A DNA stretch of 64,000 nucleotides from Nocardioides dokdonensis FR1436. GTDB taxonomy: Bacteria > Actinomycetota > Actinomycetes > Propionibacteriales > Nocardioidaceae. The notes beneath the pieces were generated by a model. The model was not told the DNA's origin, made no database searches, and saw nothing but the letters and a program-made list of their open reading frames with translations. Positions 8,340-14,951 of the stretch are shown piece after piece. The stretch's first letter is position 1; each line of letters begins with the position of its first letter. The stretch lies in contig NZ_CP015079.1 in NCBI RefSeq assembly GCF_001653335.1, positions 2,790,001-2,854,000 on the forward strand, read 5' to 3'. Made by a program: the position numbers and the translations under genes.

Positions 8340-8857
8340 CCATCCACGACACGCACCCCTTCGCCGACCCCGATCCCGACCCCGTACGCCGCCTCCGCGG
8401 GCGGCTCGGCGGCGCGGTCTCGCTGTGGGCCGCGGGCGAGGGCGCGCTGCGGGCCGGGTTGACGGTGACGTCGCAGGTGCTGGCGCACGGCGAGCCGGCC
8501 CGCATGCTGGGCCTGCTCGACCCCGAGGCCGACCTCACCGAGACCCTGCTCGACACCGGCCGGGCGGTGGTCGCGCTGCTGGCCTGGGAGCACCGCTACC
8601 TGGCCGACGCCTTCGCCGGCACCGTGCCGGCCCCCGGCGGCCCCTTCCGGCTCACCGACTTCGAGCAGACGCCGTGGGGCCCACGGCCGGTGTCCGCGCC
8701 CACCTGGGCCGGGGTGGAGCTGGAGGGCCACCGCGAGATCGGCTGGTCGCTCGAGGTGGCGTGCCGGCTGGTGCACGTCGAGGTCGGCGACGACGACGGT
8801 CCGGGCGGCGCGCTGGGGCACCGGCGCGGTCGCTATCTCCGCCTCGGCGCCCCCTAG
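8336..8857 (+). CDS. Flavin-reductase-like domain protein
   Basis: A 173-residue protein resembling the FMN-binding split-barrel flavin reductases: AVSLWAAGEGALRAGLTVTS at the start, GEPARMLGLLDPEADL, VVALLAWEHRYLADAFAG, then PTWAGVELEGHREIGWS. These follow the order of the family's conserved blocks. It may reduce or bind flavin, but no partner monooxygenase is adjacent. ATG 8336 overlaps the kinase stop (ATGA), and its TAG stop (8855-8857) doubles as the first half of the -10 box of the response regulator gene. Its placement between kinase and regulator genes suggests a redox input to that system; this is inference. Confidence 0.7.
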   Translation: MTIHDTHPFADPDPDPVRRLRGRLGGAVSLWAAGEGALRAGLTVTSQVLAHGEPARMLGLLDPEADLTETLLDTGRAVVALLAWEHRYLADAFAGTVPAPGGPFRLTDFEQTPWGPRPVSAPTWAGVELEGHREIGWSLEVACRLVHVEVGDDDGPGGALGHRRGRYLRLGAP

Positions 8858-8860
8858 GCT
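8855..8860 (+). promoter_or_regulatory. -10 box TAGGCT, leaderless promoter of the macR-like gene
   Basis: TAGGCT ends 7 bases before ATG 8868, the spacing expected when transcription starts at the A of the start codon. Its TAG is also the stop codon of the preceding gene. No ribosome site precedes the ATG. Confidence 0.6.
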
Positions 8861-8867
8861 CGACGCC

Positions 8868-9554
8868 ATGACCGCTGACCCCACCGTCGACGCCCCGACC
8901 ACCCCGCTGCGGGTGATGGTGGTCGACGACCACCCGATGTGGCGCGACGCGGTCGAGCGTGACCTGGCCGCCGCCGGGCACGACGTGGTCGCCGTGGCCG
9001 CCACGGGCGACCAGGCGCTGGCCCGGTTCCCCGCCGCGCGCCCCCAGGTCGTCGTGCTCGACCTGCAGATCCCCGGACCCAGCGGCGTCGAGGTCACCGC
9101 CGGCGTGCTGGGCGTCGACCCCTCAGCGCGGGTGCTGATCCTCTCGGCCTCCGGCGAGCAGGCCGACGTGCTGGCCGCGGTCAAGGCCGGCGCCACCGGC
9201 TACCTGGTGAAGTCGGCGTCCCGCGAGGAGCTGCTGGCCGCGGTCGCCGCGGTGGCGGTCGGCGACCCGGTGTTCACCCCGGGCCTGGCCGGGCTGGTGC
9301 TGGGGGAGTACCGCCGCCTCTCCGACACCCCCGACGACGACCCCGACGGCCACCCCGAGCTGACCGAGCGGGAGACCGAGGTGCTGCGGATGGTCGCCAA
9401 GGGCTGGTCCTACAAGCAGATCGCCGAGCGGCTCGTCCTGTCGCACCGCACCGTGCAGAACCACGTGCAGAACACGCTGCGCAAGCTGCAGATGCACAAC
9501 CGGGTCGAGCTGACCCGCTGGGCCATCGAGCGCGGCCTCGACGACGATGAGTGA
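8868..9554 (+). CDS. MacR-like response regulator, NarL/LuxR type
   Basis: A 228-residue two-component regulator. The receiver domain has acidic residues VVDDHP at 19-24, the phospho-acceptor Asp65 in VVVLDLQIPG and the conserved Lys in GYLVKSASREE. The LuxR-type helix-turn-helix at the C-terminus reads LTERETEVLRMVAKG followed by SYKQIAERLVLSHRTVQNHV. It is the partner of the kinase at 7200. It has its own leaderless-type promoter, so it can be made independently of the kinase. The stop overlaps the start of the next gene by 8 bases. Confidence 0.9.
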   Translation: MTADPTVDAPTTPLRVMVVDDHPMWRDAVERDLAAAGHDVVAVAATGDQALARFPAARPQVVVLDLQIPGPSGVEVTAGVLGVDPSARVLILSASGEQADVLAAVKAGATGYLVKSASREELLAAVAAVAVGDPVFTPGLAGLVLGEYRRLSDTPDDDPDGHPELTERETEVLRMVAKGWSYKQIAERLVLSHRTVQNHVQNTLRKLQMHNRVELTRWAIERGLDDDE

Positions 9555-10461
9555 CGACGCCGGGTCCGGGCCGGAGTCGTCGCTGCTCGACCTCGCCGAT
9601 CGGCTCTACGGACTGGCGCTCGCCGAGTTCACCGGGTCGAGGGACGCACTGGTCAAGCAGCACAGGGGCACCGACCTGGCCCGCGACCTCAAGGCCCTGC
9701 GCAAGCCGTCGACCGCGGCCTGGGTGGTCGACCTGCTGGTGCGCCACGAGACCGACCAGGTCGAGCAGGTGCTGGCCGTGGGGTCCGCCCTGCGCCGGGC
9801 CCAGGCCAGCATGTCGGCCGAGGAGCTGCGCACCCTGACCAAGCAGCGCCGTCAGCTCACGGCCGCGCTCACGACCACGGCGCGGGGGCTGGCCCGGGAG
9901 CACGGGCTGCGCGTCACCGAGGCCGTCGCCGAGCAGGTGCAGGCCACGCTCACCGCGGCCATCCTCGACGAGGACTGTGCCCGGGCGGTGCGCAGCGGCC
10001 TGCTGGTCGCCCCGCTCGCCACCACCGGGGTCGACGACGTCGACGTCGGCGCGGCGGTGGCGCTGCCCCAGGCGCTGGGCTTCGAGGCCCGGGCGGTCGA
10101 CCGGCAGGAGGCCGCGCCCCCGGCGCGCCCGGACCTGCGCGTCGTACCCGATCCGGAGGCGGGTGCCCGGGCCCGGGCACCCGCCCAGGAAGCGCTGGAG
10201 GCGGCCGAGGCCGAGCTGGCCCTGGCCAGGGCCGCCCACGACGAGGCCGGGGCTCGGGTCGCGGAGCTGGAGGCCCGCGGCCTGCAGGTGCAGTCGGAGA
10301 TGGACGAGCTGCGCCGCCGCCTCGCCGACCTCGAGGCGTCGTACGAGGACGTCGAGGAGGAGCTGGAGGACGCCGAGGAGGAGCGCGACGAGGCACAGGC
10401 CGCCCTCGAGGAGGCCCAGGCCGAGGTCGAGCGTGCCGGCGCCGCCGAAGCCCTCCGCTGA
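9547..10461 (+). CDS. Conserved hypothetical protein with long acidic coiled coil
   Basis: A 304-residue soluble protein. The first ~170 residues form a helical domain (DLADRLYGLALAEF, RDLKALRKPSTAAWVVDLLV, EELRTLTKQRRQLTAAL); from about residue 210 to the end there is a continuous Glu-rich coiled coil (ELRRRLADLEASYEDVEEEL). No catalytic motif is visible. Similar proteins of unknown role occur in actinobacteria near the macR position, as far as I recall. It overlaps macR by 8 bases, so translation is probably coupled. Its TGA stop is the first three bases of the 22-bp repeat array that follows. Confidence 0.7.
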   Translation: MSDDAGSGPESSLLDLADRLYGLALAEFTGSRDALVKQHRGTDLARDLKALRKPSTAAWVVDLLVRHETDQVEQVLAVGSALRRAQASMSAEELRTLTKQRRQLTAALTTTARGLAREHGLRVTEAVAEQVQATLTAAILDEDCARAVRSGLLVAPLATTGVDDVDVGAAVALPQALGFEARAVDRQEAAPPARPDLRVVPDPEAGARARAPAQEALEAAEAELALARAAHDEAGARVAELEARGLQVQSEMDELRRRLADLEASYEDVEEELEDAEEERDEAQAALEEAQAEVERAGAAEALR

Positions 10462-10530
10462 CCCGGCGCAGATATCGCTCTGACCCGGCGCATATCTGCG
10501 CCGACTCAGAGTGATATCTGCGCCGACTCG
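10459..10530. repeat. 22-bp repeat array, locus A (two forward, two reverse units)
   Basis: Forward units are 10459-10480 (tgacccggcgcagatatc + gctc) and 10481-10502 (tgacccggcgcatatctg + cgcc). Reading the other strand at the same 22-base step gives units at 10508-10487 and 10530-10509 with GAGTCGGCGCAGATAT. The block is therefore a long imperfect palindrome between two convergent genes. Both genes end at a unit boundary: TGA 10459-10461 on the + strand and TGA 10508-10506 on the - strand. Related units occur at 54283 and 63192. It could act as a bidirectional terminator or be a mobile repeat. Confidence 0.8.
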
Positions 10531-11729
10531 CGGGGGGTGAAGCGGCGGTCGAGGGGCCAGAGGTCGCGCAGCGCGTCGGTGGAGGGCCACAGCCCGGTGC
10601 CGAGGCCGGCGAGGTACGCCGCGCCCCGCGGGCCCGCGCCGGCGTGGTCCCGCGCCGCTCGCTCGACCGGGCGGCCGGTCCGGTCGGCCTGGAGCTGGCA
10701 CAGCAGGTCGTCAGCACTGGCGGGGCCGTCGACGCGCACCGAGGTGAGCACCGGCAGCGCTGCCAGGACGTCGCCCACCCCGGAGGCGACCGCCTCGACC
10801 GACTCGCCATCGGCGGCGGGGGCGGTGCCCTCGAGGGCGAAGGCGTCCCGGCCGGCCGGGGAGCGCCAGGCCGCGGTGGTCAGCAGCCCGCCGTCGGAGC
10901 GGACCGGCTCGGCGCCGGTGTGGGTCACGATCGTCGAGGCGGCGGCGTAGGTGCACTGGGTGTCGCCCGCGTCGAAGCAGGCCCGGCCGACGAGCGCCGC
11001 CGGTCCGTGGCCCGCGAGGCCCGTGACCGGCAGGGACAGGCCGAGGAACGAGCGCGGGTCGGTGGTGGCGACCTCCCCCCAGCTCGGCACGATCTCGGGC
11101 AGGGCGTCGCGAGGCACCCCGAACAGCGCGCACAGCTCGTCTGACCAGTCGCCGGTGGTGAGGTCGAGGAGCAGCGTGCGGGACGCGTTCGACACGTCGG
11201 TGACGTGCTCGACCCCGCGGGTCATCCGGGCCACGAGGTAGGAGCCGGCCGAGCCGACGGCGTACCGGTCCGCCTCGACGAGGCCCCAGGTGCGCGGCTC
11301 GTGCTCGGCGAGCCAGGTGAGCCGGGTGGCGGCGAAGCGCGGGTCGAGCGGCAGGCCGGTCAGCGCGCGGACCCGCGCCTCGTGTCCCTCGGCGCGCAGC
11401 CGCGCGCAGACCTGCGTCGTACGCCGGTCCTGCCCGCCGATGGCGCGCCGCGGGGCCCCCAGCGTCTCGCGGTCCCACAGGAGCAGGGTGTCGCGCTGGT
11501 CGGTGATCCCGATGCCGGTGAGGCCGGCGGCGTCGGTGCGAGCCAGCACCTGTCGCACCGCCTCGAGCGTGGCCTGCCAGATCTCCTCGGGTGCATGCTC
11601 CACGCATCCTGGCTCGGGGTGGTGCTGTGCGAGGTCCCGGCGGGCGTGGCTGCGGATCGAGCCGTCGACGTCCACGACGACCGCGGTGACCCCGGTGCTT
11701 CCGGCATCGATGCCCAGCACAGGGCTCAT
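10506..11729 (-). CDS. FGGY-family carbohydrate kinase homologue, degenerate glycerol-kinase type
   Basis: A 407-residue protein, about 90 shorter than usual FGGY kinases. The N-terminal GIDAGSTGVTAVVVD phosphate loop, DQRDTLLLWDRETLG and GQDRRT are recognisable, and the C-terminal core VRVDGPASADDLLCQLQAD and GAAYLAGLGTGLW is kept. The block GDQQ that carries the catalytic Asp in glycerol kinases reads GHGP here, the substrate Trp in VWQDRRT is Gly, and the segment before the C-terminal core is missing. It may be a pseudokinase or have another role. Its last seven residues (ESAQISL) are encoded by the 22-bp repeat. It starts inside the stop of the DUF1028 gene (ATGA), implying an operon. Confidence 0.72.
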   Translation of the reverse strand: MSPVLGIDAGSTGVTAVVVDVDGSIRSHARRDLAQHHPEPGCVEHAPEEIWQATLEAVRQVLARTDAAGLTGIGITDQRDTLLLWDRETLGAPRRAIGGQDRRTTQVCARLRAEGHEARVRALTGLPLDPRFAATRLTWLAEHEPRTWGLVEADRYAVGSAGSYLVARMTRGVEHVTDVSNASRTLLLDLTTGDWSDELCALFGVPRDALPEIVPSWGEVATTDPRSFLGLSLPVTGLAGHGPAALVGRACFDAGDTQCTYAAASTIVTHTGAEPVRSDGGLLTTAAWRSPAGRDAFALEGTAPAADGESVEAVASGVGDVLAALPVLTSVRVDGPASADDLLCQLQADRTGRPVERAARDHAGAGPRGAAYLAGLGTGLWPSTDALRDLWPLDRRFTPRESAQISL

Positions 11730-12547
11730 GCGGCTCCGCGGCGCACGACGGCCAGGATCCGCCGGTCGATCCAGGCCAGGTCGGGCGCGACCCGCATCTC
11801 GTAGTTCTCGGTGCCCACCCAGGCCCGGAAGTCGCGGTGCCCGGCGTCGGCGGCGAAGGCCTCGAGCTCGGCCTCGAGCTCCGGGGTGACCGGCACCTTC
11901 TCGTCCTCGGTGGAGGCGGTCAGGTAGAGCTCGTTGAGGTCGAGCAGCCGGGCCAGCTCGACCACCGGCGTGGGGTGGTCGTCGACGCGCAGGTCGACCT
12001 CGATGTCGTCCAGGCCGCCGTAGCCCGCCTCGTCGCGCACCACCAGCAGCGCCGCCGACTGCCGGCCGCGGCGGTCCCCGCCGGCGTCGTCGCCGGCGGC
12101 GAGCGCCGCCAGCAGCCGCGCCCCGAGCGGGGCGTCGGGGTCCGAGCCGAGGAAGGCGGTCTCCATCGCGGCGACCACCTCCTCACCGACCAGGACGTTG
12201 CCCTGGACGGCGTACCCGGCTCCGCTGCGCCCGCCGGCCCAGTCCAGGCACGCGGGACCGGTGAAGGTGGCGGCGCCGCCGTCGACGTCGACGATGCCCA
12301 CCTGGCGGTGCTCGCGCCCCTCGTCCTCCTCGAGCAGCCGGTCCAGCGCCACCGAGGCGGTGGCGCCCTCGTCGAGGTGGGAGAGGGCGAGCCCCTTGTA
12401 GGCGACGTTGGCGTCGGCCTGGGTCGCGATCGCGCCGACCTGGGCGACCGCCGCCGGCACCGCACTTCCGACCGCGAGGAACTTCGAGGCCACCGCCACC
12501 CCCCAGGACTCGCCGTCGGCGGACCGGGCCACGATCGAGAACGTCAT
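11726..12547 (-). CDS. DUF1028 family protein (Ntn-hydrolase-like)
   Basis: A 273-residue cytoplasmic protein. The N-terminus MTFSIVARSADGESWGVAV, then VGSAVPAAVAQVGAIATQA and YAVQGNVLVG, are the DUF1028 landmarks; the family resembles Ntn hydrolases of the isoaspartyl or acylase type, but its reaction is not established. The C-terminal ~90 residues (LDLNELYLTASTEDEKVPV) form the accessory domain seen in longer members. TAGAGT lies 6 bases before ATG 12547, so it is probably read as a leaderless message. It leads the two-gene operon with the degenerate FGGY kinase. Confidence 0.85.
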   Translation of the reverse strand: MTFSIVARSADGESWGVAVASKFLAVGSAVPAAVAQVGAIATQADANVAYKGLALSHLDEGATASVALDRLLEEDEGREHRQVGIVDVDGGAATFTGPACLDWAGGRSGAGYAVQGNVLVGEEVVAAMETAFLGSDPDAPLGARLLAALAAGDDAGGDRRGRQSAALLVVRDEAGYGGLDDIEVDLRVDDHPTPVVELARLLDLNELYLTASTEDEKVPVTPELEAELEAFAADAGHRDFRAWVGTENYEMRVAPDLAWIDRRILAVVRRGAA

Positions 12548-12553
12548 GCCGCG

Positions 12554-12559
12554 ACTCTA
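12554..12559 (-). promoter_or_regulatory. -10 box TAGAGT, leaderless promoter of the DUF1028 gene
   Basis: On the reverse strand TAGAGT is separated from ATG 12547 by 6 bases (CGCGGC) and there is no purine-rich ribosome site between them. Confidence 0.55.
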
Positions 12560-12611
12560 GCGATCCTGGGAGAGGTGGCGGTGCTGCCCACCCAGCGGTG
12601 AGGATGCTCGC

Positions 12612-13865
12612 GTGCCGCACCCGACCAGCTGGACCGATCGCATGGGGTGGCCCTCTCTCGGGGACCACCGCCGCTTCGTGACCGCCATCGCCATCGACGC
12701 CGTCGGCAGCGGCGTCTTCATGCCGGTGTCGGTCCTGTACTTCCTGGTCACCACCGACCTCGGCCTGGTCCGCGTCGGCGCCGCGCTCTCGCTGGCGGCG
12801 CTCGTCGCGCTGCCCGCCGGGCCCCTGCTCGGCGGGGTCGTCGACCGCTTCGGCGCCAAGACCGTGCTGCTGGTCGGCAACGCGCTCCAGGGCGTCGGGT
12901 TCCTGGCCTACCTCGTCACCGGGTCGTTCGCGGCGGTCGTGCTGTGGACCGTGGTCGTCACCCTGGGGCGCACGGCGTTCTGGGGCTCCTACGGCAACAT
13001 CGTCGCCGCCATCTCGCGCCCCGGCGAGCGCGAGCGCTGGTTCGGGTTCCTCAGTGCGCTGCGCAACGTCGGCTTCGCGCTCGGCGGGCTGGCGGCCGGG
13101 CTCGCGATCACGCTCGGCACCCCGACGGCGTACGCCGCGGTGGTCGTGGTCAACGCCGTCTCGTACGCCGTGGCCTTCGCGCTGCTGCTCTCGGTGCCGG
13201 CCACCGCGGCCGGCGGGCACCGGCCCGAGCCCGGCTCGTGGAGCACCGTGCTGCGCGACCGGCCCTACCGGTTGCTGGTGACCGGCCAGCTGGCCTACGC
13301 CCTGGCGATGATGGTGCTCAACGTGGCGATGCCCGTCTACGCCACCACCGTGCTGGGTCTGCCGGGCTGGGTGACCGGCGCGGTCTTCACCCTCAACACG
13401 GTGCTGGTGGGAGTCGGCCAGGGGCTGGTGGTGCGGGCGATGACCGGAGCCCGGCGGTGGCGGGTGCTGCTGCTGGCGCACATCACCTTCGCCCTCTCCT
13501 ACGGACTGCTGCTGCTCGCCGGGGCGCTGCCGGTGGCGTTCGCGGTGGTGGCGCTGCTGCTGGGCTCGGTCGTCTACACCGCCGGCGAGCTCCTCGGCGG
13601 GCCGGTGCACGGCGCCCTGTCGGCGGAAGCGGCGCCGGACCACCTGCGCGGTCGCTACCTCTCGCTGGTGCAGCTGGCCTGGAACGTCGCCGGCGCCGTG
13701 GCGCCGGTCAGCTTCGCGTGGCTGCTCGAGCGGGGGGTGTGGCCGATCTGGGCGGTGCTCGGCGTCGTCGCGCTCGTGGGTGCTGCGGTCGCGGTGCGCC
13801 TGGGCGAGGTGCTGCCGCTGGCGGCCGACCGGGTCTCCGACGCCCCCGAGCCGCTGGCCGTCTGA
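12612..13865 (+). CDS. MFS transporter
   Basis: A 417-residue major facilitator carrier with about 12 membrane spans. GGVVDRFGAKTVLLVGN between spans 2 and 3 matches the MFS loop signature (GxxxDRxGxk). The first span includes FVTAIAIDAVGSGVFMPVSVLYFLV. It is most like small drug or sugar efflux members, but the substrate cannot be read. GTG 12612 is used, with a GGTGAGG site about 7 bases upstream; ATG 12642 is an alternative 10 codons in. It diverges from the DUF1028 gene with a 64-base gap and is followed 18 bases later by the phosphofructokinase gene. Confidence 0.85.
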   Translation: MPHPTSWTDRMGWPSLGDHRRFVTAIAIDAVGSGVFMPVSVLYFLVTTDLGLVRVGAALSLAALVALPAGPLLGGVVDRFGAKTVLLVGNALQGVGFLAYLVTGSFAAVVLWTVVVTLGRTAFWGSYGNIVAAISRPGERERWFGFLSALRNVGFALGGLAAGLAITLGTPTAYAAVVVVNAVSYAVAFALLLSVPATAAGGHRPEPGSWSTVLRDRPYRLLVTGQLAYALAMMVLNVAMPVYATTVLGLPGWVTGAVFTLNTVLVGVGQGLVVRAMTGARRWRVLLLAHITFALSYGLLLLAGALPVAFAVVALLLGSVVYTAGELLGGPVHGALSAEAAPDHLRGRYLSLVQLAWNVAGAVAPVSFAWLLERGVWPIWAVLGVVALVGAAVAVRLGEVLPLAADRVSDAPEPLAV

Positions 13866-13870
13866 GGGGC

Positions 13871-13876
13871 TAGGGT
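13871..13876 (+). promoter_or_regulatory. -10 box TAGGGT, leaderless promoter of the phosphofructokinase gene
   Basis: TAGGGT ends 7 bases before ATG 13884. This placement argues for ATG 13884 over the in-frame GTG at 13878, which would lie upstream of the predicted transcript start. Confidence 0.55.
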
Positions 13877-13883
13877 CGTGGAC

Positions 13884-14912
13884 ATGCGAGTCGGAGTCCT
13901 GACCGGAGGCGGGGACTGCCCCGGCCTCAACGCCGTGATCCGCGCCGTCGTGCGCCGTGGGGTCCGTGACCACGGGTTCGAGATGCTCGGCTACCGCAAC
14001 GGGTGGCAGGGCCCCCTCGAGGGCCTGACCATGCCGTTGGGGATCGAGCAGTGCCGCGGGATCCTGCCGCGCGGCGGCACCATCCTGGGGTCGTCACGCA
14101 CCAACCCCTTCGCCCTCGAGCACGGCGTGGAGCGCATCCGGGAGAACCTGGCCGCCGACGGCGTCGACGCCCTCGTCGCGATCGGCGGCGAGGACACCCT
14201 CGGGGTGGCCACCAAGCTCGCCGACCTCGGGGTGCACGTCGTGGGCGTGCCGAAGACCATCGACAACGACCTGTCCGGCACCGACTTCACCTTCGGCTTC
14301 GACACCGCGGTCAACATCGCCACCGAGGCGATCGACCGCCTGCACACCACGGCCGAGTCGCACCACCGCGTCCTCGTGGTCGAGGTGATGGGCCGCCACG
14401 CCGGGTGGATCGCCCTGCACGCCGGGATGGCCGGGGGCGCGAGCGCGATCCTCATCCCCGAGCAGCCCTTCGACATCGAGGCGGTCTGCGACCACGTGCT
14501 GACCCGCTTCGAGAGCGAGTACGCCCCGATCATCGTCGTCTCCGAGGGCGCGGTGCCCCGGGACGGCGGCGACATGACGGTCTCGTCGGGGGCCAAGGAC
14601 GCCTTCGGGCACGTGCGGCTGGGCGGCATCGGCGACCGGCTCGCCCACGAGATCGAGCAGCGCACCGGCAAGGAGGCGCGGGCGGTCGTGCTGGGCCACA
14701 TCCAGCGCGGCGGCACCCCGACCGCCTTCGACCGCTGGCTCGCGACCCGCTTCGGCATCCACGCCGCCGACGCGGTCGCGGCGGGTGACTTCGGCACGAT
14801 GATGGCGCTGCGCGGCACCCGCATCGAGCGGGTCCCGCTGCTCGAGGGCACCGGCGAGCTCAAGACCGTCAGCGCCGCCGAGTTCGCCGAGGCCGAGGTC
14901 TTCTTCGGCTGA
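13884..14912 (+). CDS. 6-phosphofructokinase, signature residues of the PPi-dependent type
   Basis: A 342-residue PFK that phosphorylates fructose 6-phosphate in glycolysis. MRVGVLTGGGDCPGLNAVIR is the usual start. In the nucleotide site the motif GGEDT places Asp at 104 and PKTIDND places Lys at 124. ATP-using PFKs usually have Gly at 104, whereas Asp104 with Lys124 is the pattern of PPi-using enzymes such as that of Amycolatopsis methanolica. The active-site TIDND and MGRHAGWIAL are intact. It is read from a leaderless-type promoter and ends before a convergent MFS gene. The family is certain, the phosphate donor is inferred. Confidence 0.9.
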   Translation: MRVGVLTGGGDCPGLNAVIRAVVRRGVRDHGFEMLGYRNGWQGPLEGLTMPLGIEQCRGILPRGGTILGSSRTNPFALEHGVERIRENLAADGVDALVAIGGEDTLGVATKLADLGVHVVGVPKTIDNDLSGTDFTFGFDTAVNIATEAIDRLHTTAESHHRVLVVEVMGRHAGWIALHAGMAGGASAILIPEQPFDIEAVCDHVLTRFESEYAPIIVVSEGAVPRDGGDMTVSSGAKDAFGHVRLGGIGDRLAHEIEQRTGKEARAVVLGHIQRGGTPTAFDRWLATRFGIHAADAVAAGDFGTMMALRGTRIERVPLLEGTGELKTVSAAEFAEAEVFFG

Positions 14913-14951
14913 GGCGCACGTCGCAGAGGGCCAGGACCCCGCAGGGAGGAC

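Noticed and set aside
10459-10530. Insertion-sequence terminal repeats
   Set aside because: No transposase and no target-site duplication; the inverted units abut each other rather than bracketing a cargo.
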